NCBI RefSeq assembly: GCF_026625885.1
Contig: NZ_CP113068.1
Coordinates: 2,790,001 to 2,854,000, forward strand
Origin: Roseateles sp. SL47
GTDB taxonomy: Bacteria > Pseudomonadota > Gammaproteobacteria > Burkholderiales > Burkholderiaceae_C
Length of the DNA stretch: 64,000 nucleotides
Direction of reading: 5' to 3'
The position numbers and the translations under genes were made by a program. The stretch's first letter is position 1. Each line of letters starts with the position of its first letter. Positions 20,944-31,183 of this stretch are shown piece after piece. The notes below the pieces were generated by a model, which was given only the letters and a program-made list of their open reading frames with translations, searched no databases and was not told the origin of the DNA.

Positions 20944-22824
20944 TCAGGACACCTCCAGAAGGAGGGCGGTTGTTCCGGGGACCTCCAGCTCCTTGTGCAG
21001 TGTGAAGCGCCGCCCGGTCAGCACCTCCTGCGCAGCATCCCCGGGCCGGACCATGTCATGGAAGCGGCTCAAGGCCAGCCGCTGCGGTTCGGCGCGTTTG
21101 TTCATGACCAGCATCAGCCGCCGCTGCAGCCCGGTGGTGTCCCCCGGCGCGTGGCGGAACAGCACATGGCAGCCGTCCAGCGGAGCGTATTGCATCAGCC
21201 CGCCCTCATGCACCAGCCGCTCCTGCTTGCGCCACTGCAGCAGCTGTCTCAGGAAGGACTGCGCTTCGCGCTGAGGGCCGGACAGCCCCTGGCCCGTCAC
21301 CGCGTTCACCGTGTCACCGGGCCAGCCGCCGGGAAAGTCCGCACGCACCGCCCCATCATCCCGGTGACGGGGGCTGGTCAGCAGCACCTCGGTGCCATAG
21401 AGAAACTGTGGAATCCGGCGGATGAAGGCCAGCCAGGTCCAGGCCATGCGGGTCAGCGCCAGGTCTTCATGCAGCAGGCTGAACAGTCGCGGCGTGTCAT
21501 GGTTGCCTTCAAACAGCACCAGTTGGTCGGGCCGAGGGTAGACGAAGTCATGCGCCAGGGTTTCATACAGGCGCATCAGGCCGCCATCGTGCGTGTCCGT
21601 CTCGGTAAGCCCCGCCAGCAGCGCACCATACAGCGGGAAGTCCATCAGGCTGGGCAGGGACGATACATATCCATCCGGGTTGCGTCTGCCCGCCTGCCAG
21701 TAGGCCACCACCGCCGGATGCGGGCTCCACTCCTCACCCACGATGTTGAGCTGTGGATATTCCTCCCGCAGGCGCGCCGACCACGCGGTCAGGAAGTCGC
21801 GGTCGGAATAACTGTAGGTGTCGGTCCGGATGCCGGCCAGGCCGGTGTCCTCGATCCACCACAAGGTCATTTGCGTCAGATAGGTGGCGAGCAGCGGCTG
21901 GCGCTGGTTGAGGTCGGGCATGGTCCGCGTGAACCAGCCGTCGGAAAAACGCTGGCGGTCGCTGGGCGCGGCATAGGGGTCCTGCAGGGACATACGCGCG
22001 TGATGGGTTTCCGTGTACTCGCTCCATTGGTGGATCCAGTCCTGCGTGGGCAGGTCCTTCATCCACCAGTGATCGATGCCGATGTGGTTGAGCACGATGT
22101 CCTGGATCCATCCCAGGCCCAGGGCGGCTGCGTCCTTCACCAGTTGGCGGAAGTCCTCATGGGTGCCGAAGCGTGGGTCGATGCGGTAGAAGTCGGTGGC
22201 TGCATAACCGTGATAGCTGTAGCGCGGGCTGTTGTTCTCCACGAGCGGGGTGGGCCACACCATGGTGAAGCCCATGCCGGCGATGTAGGGCAGGTGCTGC
22301 CGCAGGCCGGCGAGGTCACCCCCATGGCGGCCGTCGGGATCGTGTCGACGCACGCCTTCGGTCATGCCGGGGACGGCGTCATGGGTGGGGTCGCCCTTGG
22401 AGAAGCGATCCGGCACCACCAGGTAGATCGCATCGGCGGGGCCGAAGCCTTTGCGATCTCGCGAACCGGGTTGGCGGGCTCGCAGCGCATACCGGTGGGT
22501 GAGCACCACACGCTCGCCCTGCCGGAGCTCCAGCGTCAGCTCGGTGGCGGGGGCGTCGGTGTCGATCTCCAGATCGAGAAACAGATAGTGGGGGCTGTCG
22601 CCGACCTGGGATTGCACCAGCCTCACGCCCGGTGCCGGGGCCAGCGTGGCTTGCAGGGCCGCCATCCCGCGCCCGTGCAGCAGCAGTTGGAGCGTCGGGC
22701 GCGCCATGCCCACCCACCAGTGGGGCGGCTCCACGCGCTCCAGTGTGAACGGGCCCCAGGCCTCGGTCGGGCTGTCGGGATGCGGGCCATTGGCGTGGGG
22801 AGTGGCGGGCGGGGAGTTCGTCAT
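20944..22824 (-). CDS. GH13 cyclomaltodextrinase/neopullulanase-like enzyme (SusA-like)
   Basis: This 626-residue enzyme has an N-terminal beta domain at about residues 25-125 typical of cyclomaltodextrinase-type enzymes, a GH13 barrel and a C-terminal beta domain. Catalytic residues are Asp335 (AGIRTDTYSYSD), Glu364 (NIVGEEWS) and Asp443 (FEGNHDTPRLF). The closest pattern I recognise is the SusA/CDase group, which hydrolyses cyclodextrins, pullulan or maltodextrins. From the ATG at 22824 there is no signal peptide, so it would be cytoplasmic. An in-frame leader-like ORF ending in TAG lies just upstream (see 22846-22905), so the exported form may have been lost. No ribosome site is seen. It follows the other GH13 gene by 89 nt. 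Confidence 0.9.
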   Translation of the reverse strand: MTNSPPATPHANGPHPDSPTEAWGPFTLERVEPPHWWVGMARPTLQLLLHGRGMAALQATLAPAPGVRLVQSQVGDSPHYLFLDLEIDTDAPATELTLELRQGERVVLTHRYALRARQPGSRDRKGFGPADAIYLVVPDRFSKGDPTHDAVPGMTEGVRRHDPDGRHGGDLAGLRQHLPYIAGMGFTMVWPTPLVENNSPRYSYHGYAATDFYRIDPRFGTHEDFRQLVKDAAALGLGWIQDIVLNHIGIDHWWMKDLPTQDWIHQWSEYTETHHARMSLQDPYAAPSDRQRFSDGWFTRTMPDLNQRQPLLATYLTQMTLWWIEDTGLAGIRTDTYSYSDRDFLTAWSARLREEYPQLNIVGEEWSPHPAVVAYWQAGRRNPDGYVSSLPSLMDFPLYGALLAGLTETDTHDGGLMRLYETLAHDFVYPRPDQLVLFEGNHDTPRLFSLLHEDLALTRMAWTWLAFIRRIPQFLYGTEVLLTSPRHRDDGAVRADFPGGWPGDTVNAVTGQGLSGPQREAQSFLRQLLQWRKQERLVHEGGLMQYAPLDGCHVLFRHAPGDTTGLQRRLMLVMNKRAEPQRLALSRFHDMVRPGDAAQEVLTGRRFTLHKELEVPGTTALLLEVS

Positions 22825-22845
22825 GGCGGAAGAGGCCCGAGCGGC

Positions 22846-22905
22846 CTAGAGATCGGGCGTCCAGGCCGTGGTGAGCGCGGTGAGCAGAAAAGGGCGACGT
22901 TGCAT
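22846..22905 (-). other. 19-codon leader-like ORF in frame with the downstream GH13 gene, ending in TAG
   Basis: The codons read MQRRPFLLTALTTAWTPDL then TAG. After seven sense codons (AARASSA) the same frame continues into the ATG at 22824. The ORF starts 8 nt after the stop of the upstream GH13 gene. It looks like an arginine-rich signal-peptide start. Either it is a signal sequence separated from its enzyme by a nonsense mutation, or a short coupling peptide. Both the leader and the gene at 22824 lack a clear Shine-Dalgarno sequence. Confidence 0.45.
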
Positions 22906-22913
22906 GGCTGCGT

Positions 22914-25055
<2,142 letters not shown>

Positions 25056-25077
25056 AGCGCTGTCTCCATGGTCGTTT

Positions 25078-25092
25078 TGTAGCAAAAGTACG
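25078..25092 (-). promoter_or_regulatory. Operator-like site before the secreted GH13 gene
   Basis: On the minus strand it reads CGTACTTTTGCTACA. Thirteen bases (GTACTTTTGCTAC) match the site on the plus strand before the pullulanase gene at 12 of 13 positions, and the right arm CTACA equals that of the glgP operator. It lies 23 nt upstream of the proposed TTG start, within the probable leader. No convincing -35/-10 pair was found. Confidence 0.5.
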
Positions 25093-25208
25093 GCATTTTC
25101 GGTCCCGTGAAACTCGAAGCTCATCAACGCACGAACACGTTTGAAGCTTATTTTTCCCAGCAGCATAGGGTGATTGGTCGTTCCTGAAAACCCGGTGTAT
25201 GTCTTGGA

Positions 25209-25223
25209 TGTAGTTTTGCTACC
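25209..25223 (+). promoter_or_regulatory. Operator-like site before the pullulanase gene
   Basis: TGTAGTTTTGCTACC has the same left arm (TGTAGT), length and N3 spacing as the perfect dyad at glgP (TGTAGTCAAACTACA) and shares a 13-bp core with the site at 25078-25092. It lies 105 nt upstream of the pullulanase ATG. The 272-bp gap between the two divergent starts holds nothing else I can identify. Confidence 0.5.
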
Positions 25224-25327
25224 ATTTCTTTGGCGCTGCGCCAGTGGGCGGTGTCGGCCTCGAGCCTCCTTCAGCCCTGCAGCCCGCTCGGCGCCTCAGC
25301 CCCTACAGAACGAGATCAGGAGACTTC

Positions 25328-28300
25328 ATGTTCGCGAGCACCCCGCCGCCGTCCCGCTATCGCCTCGTGGCGTTGCTTGTGCTCAGCCTGTGTCTCTCCA
25401 CACTTGTTGCCCCCTCGTTGGGAGCCAAGACGCCAGCGTCCGGTACGGCAGCGGCCACCGCAGCTACCGTTGCAATGACGCGCGGCCCAACGCAAGAAGA
25501 CCTGGCGTCTTGCGACGGACCGTTTGCGACGATCCTCAGGCCCATCTCACCCACGCTACGTCTCGGTGGTAACGCGATTGCCAACATGGCGGCCACCGCG
25601 AGCACTCCTACTCCTACTCCTACTCCTACTCCTACTCCTACTCCTACTCCTGCCACTGCCACTGCCACTGCCACTGCCACTGTCACTGCCACTGCCACTG
25701 CCACTGTCACTGCCACTGCCACTGCCACTGCCACTGCCACTGCCACTGCCACTGCCACTGCCACTGCCACTGTCACTGCCCTCGCCGAGGCGGTGTGGCT
25801 GGATGACGTCCGTCTGCGCTGGCCTGGAGTCCAAGCCACGGCAGAGCAACGACTGCGTCTGCACCATTCGCTCGACGGGAGCCTTGCGCTGACGCGCGCT
25901 GGCCGACTGTCCGGCGCAGACACCGTCGTCCCCTTGGAACCGGCCACTGCGCCATTACCGCCCGATGTCGCACGCGCCACCGCCTACCTGGGCGCGGGGG
26001 CGGATCTGCAGTTGCCTTCGGCGTGGCCAAGCGATCGTCGCCAAGCCCTGCAGCAAGGGCAATTGCTGCTGACGCTGGAGGACACCCGCGGGCGTGTGCT
26101 TCAAGCCACCGCCCTGCAGCCCGCTCGCGCACTGGATGCGCTGTTTGCCGCCGCCGAGTCCGAACCGGACCTGGGCGTGTTGCTCCAGCCGGCCGACCGT
26201 GGTGCCTCTTTCAAGCTCTGGGCCCCCACCGCGCGCAGAGTGTCCGTGTGCCTCTACGCCGGCCCTGAAGCTGCCGCCACTCAACGCCAGCCCCTGCAGC
26301 CGGATCCGGCCACCGGCGTCTGGCGGGCCACCCTGCCGCAGGTCCATGCCGGTGACTATTACCGCTATCTCGTGGAAGTCTTTGTGCCCGGCACCGGCTG
26401 GGTGCGCAACCTGGTCACCGATCCGTACTCGGTCAGCCTCTCCGCCGATTCGCGGCGCAGCTATGTGGCAGACCTGTCCGACCCCGCCCTGGAGCCGCCC
26501 GGCTGGCGCACCCATTCAGCGCCGCCATCACCCCAGGCATCGACCGACATGGTCATCTACGAACTGCACGTGCGTGACTTCTCGCGGGACGACCCCTCAG
26601 TACCTGCTGCGGCCCGTGGCCGTTACATCGCCTTCACGCACGACGATTCCCACGGCATGCGGCATCTGCGCTCGCTGGCGGCAGCCGGGCTGACCGATAT
26701 TCACCTGCTGCCCATCTTCGATCTCGCCACTGTCCCCGAGCGTGGCTGCGTAATGCCGGAGATTCCCCCTGCCGCACCGGACAGCGATCAACAGCAGGCC
26801 GCCGTCGCGGCGGTGGCCGGGAAGGACTGCTTCAACTGGGGCTACGACCCCTACCACTACAACGCGCCGGAGGGCAGCTTTGCCACTGATGCCAATGACG
26901 GCGCCGTGCGGATCCGCGAGCTTCGCGCCATGGTGATGGCGCTGCACCGTGCCGGTCTGCGCGTGGGCATGGACGTGGTCTACAACCACACTTCGGCCGC
27001 CGGTCAGCAGCCGCAGTCGGTGCTGGACCGCATCGTGCCGCTCTATTACCACCGCCTTGATGCCAAGGGCCGGGTGGAGCGCTCCACCTGCTGCGACAAC
27101 ACCGCGACCGAACACCGCATGATGGGTCGGCTGCTGATCGATTCGGTGGTGTTGTGGGCGCAGGCTTACGGGATGGGGTCGTTCCGATTCGACCTGATGG
27201 GACACCAGCCGCGTGAGGTGATGGAACGCCTGCAGACGCGGCTGCGCCAGACCCTGGGCCATGACGTGCCGCTGATCGGCGAAGGCTGGAATTTCGGAGA
27301 AGTGGCGCATGGCGCACGCTTTGTGCAGGCATCGCAGCTGTCGCTCAACGGGACGGGCATCGGCACCTTCAGCGATCGAGGTCGGGATGCCGTGCGCGGC
27401 GGCGCCGCTGGTGACAACGCCGCCACCGCCATCGCCCGGCCGGGCTTCGTGGTGCCCGCCATGGCAGGTGATGCCGCTCGGCGCGCGGAATGGTTGCGGC
27501 AGGCGGACCTGCTGCGGCTGGCCATGGCGGGGACGTTGCGCAGCTATGCCTTCCTGACCCTGGATGGACAGGTCCACACTGGCGATCAGATGGCGTATGG
27601 GGACCAGCCCGCCGGGTATGCCTCGGCGCCAGCAGAAACCGTCAACTACGTCGAGAACCACGACAACCAGACGCTCTTTGATGCGCTGGTCTTGAAGCTG
27701 CCGCGCGACACGCGTCCGGAAGACCGTGCGCGCACCCAGATCCTGGCCCTCGGCATCAACGCACTGAGCCAGGGCGTGGCCTACTTCCATGCCGGCGGCG
27801 AACTGTTGCGGTCCAAGTCCATGGACCGCAATAGCTACGACTCTGGCGACTGGTTCAATGGCTTGGACTGGCGGGGGCAGGACAACGGCTTCAGCCGCGG
27901 ATTGCCGCCGCAGCCGGACAACGGTGGCGACTACCCGCTGTTGCGCCCGCTGCTGGCGGATCCCGCGCTAAAACCTTCGCCAGAGGTGATCGACTGGACC
28001 CGTCGCACCTTCCTGGACCTGCTGCGCATCCGCGCCAGTACGCCGCTGCTGCGGCTACGCACGGCGCAGGAGGTGCAACAGCGCCTGCGCTTCTACAACA
28101 CCGGTCCGCAACAGCAGCCGGGCCTGATCGTCGGCCGCCTGGATGGGACAGGCCGAAGCGATGCGGGTTTTGATCGGTTGCTCTTCATCATCAACGCTGG
28201 AACACAACCCGCCACGGTGACGCTGGCCTCCGAAGCGGCGCTGGACTGGCGCCTGCATCCGGTGCAAGCCGCCGCCACAGCAGCGGACCGTTGGGTGGCG

Positions 28301-28393
28301 GAGCAGGCGCAGGTGGACCCGGCGGGCGGGAGGTTTTCGGTACCGGGGCGCAGTGTGGCGGTGTTTGTGGTGGAACGGCCGGACGTGCGCTGA
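25328..28393 (+). CDS. Secreted pullulanase-type alpha-1,6-glucosidase
   Basis: Pullulanase cleaves alpha-1,6 bonds of pullulan and branched starch. The start at 25328 is fixed by AGGAGA 5 nt upstream. Residues 1-35 are a signal peptide (LVALLVLSLCLSTLVAPSLGA), residues ~93-152 a Thr-Pro then Thr-Ala repeat linker, followed by a pullulanase N2-like domain, a CBM48 (GASFKLWAPTARRVSVCLYAGPE) and a GH13 barrel with Asp622 (GSFRFDLMGH), Glu652 (LIGEGWNFGEV) and Asp779 (NYVENHDNQTLFD). The YNHTSAAGQ and Y-Y-H-R-L segments and the C-terminal DUF3372-like domain are typical of long pullulanases. At 1021 residues it is in the family range. It diverges from the other secreted GH13 gene and together they would degrade starch outside the cytoplasm. 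Confidence 0.95.
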   Translation: MFASTPPPSRYRLVALLVLSLCLSTLVAPSLGAKTPASGTAAATAATVAMTRGPTQEDLASCDGPFATILRPISPTLRLGGNAIANMAATASTPTPTPTPTPTPTPTPATATATATATVTATATATVTATATATATATATATATATATVTALAEAVWLDDVRLRWPGVQATAEQRLRLHHSLDGSLALTRAGRLSGADTVVPLEPATAPLPPDVARATAYLGAGADLQLPSAWPSDRRQALQQGQLLLTLEDTRGRVLQATALQPARALDALFAAAESEPDLGVLLQPADRGASFKLWAPTARRVSVCLYAGPEAAATQRQPLQPDPATGVWRATLPQVHAGDYYRYLVEVFVPGTGWVRNLVTDPYSVSLSADSRRSYVADLSDPALEPPGWRTHSAPPSPQASTDMVIYELHVRDFSRDDPSVPAAARGRYIAFTHDDSHGMRHLRSLAAAGLTDIHLLPIFDLATVPERGCVMPEIPPAAPDSDQQQAAVAAVAGKDCFNWGYDPYHYNAPEGSFATDANDGAVRIRELRAMVMALHRAGLRVGMDVVYNHTSAAGQQPQSVLDRIVPLYYHRLDAKGRVERSTCCDNTATEHRMMGRLLIDSVVLWAQAYGMGSFRFDLMGHQPREVMERLQTRLRQTLGHDVPLIGEGWNFGEVAHGARFVQASQLSLNGTGIGTFSDRGRDAVRGGAAGDNAATAIARPGFVVPAMAGDAARRAEWLRQADLLRLAMAGTLRSYAFLTLDGQVHTGDQMAYGDQPAGYASAPAETVNYVENHDNQTLFDALVLKLPRDTRPEDRARTQILALGINALSQGVAYFHAGGELLRSKSMDRNSYDSGDWFNGLDWRGQDNGFSRGLPPQPDNGGDYPLLRPLLADPALKPSPEVIDWTRRTFLDLLRIRASTPLLRLRTAQEVQQRLRFYNTGPQQQPGLIVGRLDGTGRSDAGFDRLLFIINAGTQPATVTLASEAALDWRLHPVQAAATAADRWVAEQAQVDPAGGRFSVPGRSVAVFVVERPDVR
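25604..25780 (+). repeat. Hexamer tandem repeats encoding Thr-Pro and Thr-Ala linker
   Basis: Eight ACTCCT units (25604-25651) are followed by about 21 GCCACT-type units with a few GTC variants (to 25780). All are in frame in the pullulanase gene and give about 59 residues of TP then TA/TV repeats between export signal and catalytic part. Slippage would alter linker length without frameshift. Confidence 0.9.
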
Positions 28394-28537
28394 GCGTGGT
28401 CCCTGCAGCATCCGTGCCCGGATCACCGCCGCCATGTGGCGCCTGCCACCGCCTGTCGTCTGGTGCGTGCATTGAGGCTTTGGCAGGGCTAGCATTGGCC
28501 TCACCAGCCCACCGCAGAGGCTGTGCCGGAGACGTTG

Positions 28538-29734
28538 ATGGAAGCGTTGAACCGACGGCGCAGGGCCCACTGGCGAGCGGGGGCCGTCTTGTGCGCCATG
28601 GTTGCGACGTGTGTGCTGCCCGGCTGCGCCGTCAACCCGGTGCAGCAGCTTTCGCCGCCGGCCGCGCTGGTGCACGACGATCTGTTCCCGCCCAACCAGG
28701 AAGACCTCACGCCCGACCGCATCCTCGCGCCCAGCCCGGGCATGCGGGCCTTCATCCAGGCGCGCCTGACCCACGGCCTGCGCGGGCGTGAACCCCGTGA
28801 TGTGCTGGTGGACGCTCTGGCCGCGCCCGGTGAGTTGAAACTGGAATACGACGCCGAGATGACACGTACGGCGTCGGAGGCGTTTGACGCCCGCATGGGC
28901 AATTGCCTGTCGCTCACGCTGATGACGGCTTCTTTTGCCCGCGAACTGGGGGTGCCGGTGATCTTCCGGCAGATCTACCAAGAGGAACAGTACAGCCGGG
29001 TGGGTGATCTGCAGGTGGTTTCCGGTCATGTGAACATCGGCCTCGGGCGACGCCCGACGGATTTCAAGGTGCTGGGCGATCAGGACGCGCTGCTGGTGGT
29101 GGACTTCCTGCCAGGGGCGCAGATCCGCCGCCAGCGTGCCATGGAACTGGATGAATCCACCGTGCTGGCGATGTACATGAACAACCGTGCCGCCGAATGG
29201 ATGGCGTTGGGCATCCTGGACCGCGCCTACTGGTGGGCGCGTGCGGCGTGGTTGCAGTCACCACGGCTGACGGCGTCGCTGAACACGCTGGGCGTCATTT
29301 ATCGGCGGCACGGTGACCTGCAGCCGGCCGAGCAGGCCTTCCGCGAAGTACTGCGCCGCGAGCCCGGCAATACGCAGGCGATGGGCAACCTGGCGCAATT
29401 GCTGCGCAATACCGACCGGGTGGCAGAAGCCTCGGTGTGGGAAGAAAAGCTGGCGCGGCTGGAGCCCTATCCGCCGTTCAAGTTGTTTGACCTGGGCTTG
29501 GCAGCGATGCGGTCGGGCAACTATGCCGAAGCGCGTCGCTTCTTCCTGAAGGAAATTGACCGTTCCTCGTATTACCACGAGTTCTATTTCTGGCTGGCAC
29601 TGGCCAATGTGGGGCTGGGCCGCTGGAATGAGGTGCGCCAGTCGCTGGCGCGTGCGGAAGAACTGAGCACCACGGTGCGGCAGCGGCAGCTCTACACGGC
29701 CAAGTTGGAGAGTTTGAAGTCCCGCATGCATTGA
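28538..29734 (+). CDS. Lipoprotein with transglutaminase-like and TPR domains
   Basis: The 398-residue start at 28538 has GGAGA 6-7 nt upstream; a GTG 15 nt earlier is possible. A lipobox VLPGC near residues 25-30 marks an outer-membrane lipoprotein. Residues ~85-200 contain GNCLSLTLMTASFARELGVPV (Cys), VSGHVNIGL (His) and LLVVDFLPG (Asp), spaced like the Cys-His-Asp triad of transglutaminase/cysteine-protease-like folds. The C-terminal half holds tetratricopeptide repeats (LNTLGVIYRRHGDLQPAEQAFREVLRREPGN). Such proteins occur widely in Burkholderiales without a known substrate. It follows the pullulanase by 144 bp on the same strand; a functional link is not shown. Confidence 0.75.
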   Translation: MEALNRRRRAHWRAGAVLCAMVATCVLPGCAVNPVQQLSPPAALVHDDLFPPNQEDLTPDRILAPSPGMRAFIQARLTHGLRGREPRDVLVDALAAPGELKLEYDAEMTRTASEAFDARMGNCLSLTLMTASFARELGVPVIFRQIYQEEQYSRVGDLQVVSGHVNIGLGRRPTDFKVLGDQDALLVVDFLPGAQIRRQRAMELDESTVLAMYMNNRAAEWMALGILDRAYWWARAAWLQSPRLTASLNTLGVIYRRHGDLQPAEQAFREVLRREPGNTQAMGNLAQLLRNTDRVAEASVWEEKLARLEPYPPFKLFDLGLAAMRSGNYAEARRFFLKEIDRSSYYHEFYFWLALANVGLGRWNEVRQSLARAEELSTTVRQRQLYTAKLESLKSRMH

Positions 29735-29912
29735 GCGGGAAGGACGACGGGGGACGACGCTGAGGGCAGGGCCTGCGGCTGGTGAACCGTCGTTGAGTGG
29801 CTGGTGAGTGGCCGGTGAGTTGTTGGTGATTGGAGGATGGGCGATCGTTGATGCGAGTTGGGCTGAGACAAGATGCCGGTCGGCCGGCCTGCGTGCGAAA
29901 CCCGGCGTGGCT

Positions 29913-30254
29913 TTAATTCAGCGGCGCCAGACCATGGCGTGCGCGCGCCCGGTTGCAGGCCTCATCGCCCAGGCCCAGCGGCGCCCGCATGCCGAATTCC
30001 CGGCAGGGGGAGGGGCGCCACTCATAGATGCCGCAACCGGCCCGTTCACCCACTTTGCCTTGCAGTGCTGCGCAGCGGGGCGCTGCGTGGTCGGTGCCGC
30101 GCATGCGGCAGAGGTCGTTGGTGAGGTCCACCGTCAGGCCGTCCGGCACCGAGCCGCCCTCGCTGAGCAGTTCCTGCCGGGAGAAATCGACCCGGAAGCT
30201 CGCGCAACAGGCGCCACAGTGGGTGCAGGGGTTGTTGGTGGTGGTGAAGGACAT
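29913..30254 (-). CDS. YkgJ family cysteine-cluster protein
   Basis: This 113-residue protein has the zinc- or iron-binding cysteine cluster pattern of the YkgJ/CxxCxxCC family: NPCTHCGACCASFRVDFS at the N-terminus, then CRM, RCAAL, GCGIYEWRPSPCREF. Family members bind metal through these cysteines; biological function is mostly unknown. The ATG at 30254 starts the conserved part; the long open extension upstream lacks family features. The flanking gaps 29735-29912 and 30255-30460 show no gene. Confidence 0.8.
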   Translation of the reverse strand: MSFTTTNNPCTHCGACCASFRVDFSRQELLSEGGSVPDGLTVDLTNDLCRMRGTDHAAPRCAALQGKVGERAGCGIYEWRPSPCREFGMRAPLGLGDEACNRARARHGLAPLN

Positions 30255-30460
30255 GCCGGCAGTGTAGGGGCGAGCTGGGGCGGTGTGCCCGACTGTGATT
30301 GGCATGGTGGGTTCTGCGGTCGATCGACAGCTTGTCCTGGCCGTGGGGGGGCAGGGCGGCGCCGCCAGCGTTGATCCAGCGACGCCGAGGCCAATGGAGG
30401 ATCCGTGACGTGGCGATGGAGATACGGCGCGACGCCTGACCCATGCGCTCGCGACGCGCT

Positions 30461-30901
30461 TCAGCGCCGGGTGAACACCACCGTGCCCAGGTTGACCACG
30501 AGCACAAGACCGCTGCTGTTCACATAGCTTCGCGTGCCAGCGGCGAGGATCGTGTTGTCCACCCGATAGACGCCGTTCCAGGTTTCCCGAAAGATGTAGG
30601 GCCAGCCGGCGGGGCGCTGCTTGCCTTCGAAACTGATCGAGAAGGGCGCCACGCCGCTTTGTCCAGCGCTGTTGTTGACCCAACCAAAATGCCCCACGGT
30701 GCCCGTCTCGACGTAGGTGCCGATGGGTGAGACGTAGGACGTGTAGGTCCCAACGATGGAGCCGTCCGATGAATTTGCGGTCGTGATGTTGACTGAGTAG
30801 TACCCGTCAGACGACGTGTACGTGCCCTCGATCACCAACGCAGACGCCGCGTGGCCGAGGGATAGGAAGAATAAGAAAATCAGTCCTTTGAGGAAGTTCA
30901 T
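30461..30901 (-). CDS. Small secreted protein, possible remote avidin-like fold
   Basis: This 146-residue protein has a clear signal peptide (MNFLKGLIFLFFLSLGHAASA) and a ribosome site AGGAG 6 nt before the ATG. The mature ~125 residues are all-beta in character. Two segments resemble avidin/streptavidin: SDGSIVGTYTS (45-55, compare DGALTGTYES) and ETWNGVYR (106-113, compare TTWSGQYV), followed by an end VVFTRR like the streptavidin DTFTK strand. Several biotin-contact residues of streptavidin have no clear counterpart (Trp79 aligns to Phe, Asp128 to Gly). The fold is therefore a hypothesis and biotin binding doubtful. Codons are less G/C-rich than neighbours, hinting at acquisition. Confidence 0.55.
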   Translation of the reverse strand: MNFLKGLIFLFFLSLGHAASALVIEGTYTSSDGYYSVNITTANSSDGSIVGTYTSYVSPIGTYVETGTVGHFGWVNNSAGQSGVAPFSISFEGKQRPAGWPYIFRETWNGVYRVDNTILAAGTRSYVNSSGLVLVVNLGTVVFTRR

Positions 30902-31020
30902 GTCTGCTCCTGATTGAAGGTGCTGAAAGGGCCAGGAGGTGTCCTGGCGCCCTGCTTCTTTCGTGACATCGCGTTAAGTGCGACCACGGAAGCCATGTTG
31001 GGCAGCGGGAAGGGAAAGGA

Positions 31021-31104
31021 CCATTACCGACGATTACCGACGATTACCGACGATTACCGACGATTACCGACGATTACGGCGATGCGGCGATGCGGCGATG
31101 CGCT
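31021..31104. repeat. 10-bp and 8-bp direct repeats in an intergenic region
   Basis: Six near-identical 10-bp units CGATTACCGA (first begins CC, last ends CGGC) fill 31021-31080. Three 8-bp units GATGCGGC follow to 31104. They lie in the 282-bp gap before the secreted-protein start (30901, minus) and after the kinase stop (31184, minus). Units are too short for CRISPR or typical iterons. Possible protein-binding array or slippage tract. Confidence 0.85.
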
Positions 31105-31183
31105 GACTTGGTCACGTGCAGGCGTTCACAGCGTCCATTCGTTCCCAGGCTGGGCATCCTGCGCGAGGTCTTCTCTGGTGTGT

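Noticed and set aside
25328..28393. Frameshift in the pullulanase repeat region
   Set aside because: Hexamers keep frame and the reading frame is open throughout with intact catalytic residues.
31021..31104. CRISPR array
   Set aside because: Units are 8-10 bp without spacers; no cas genes are present.
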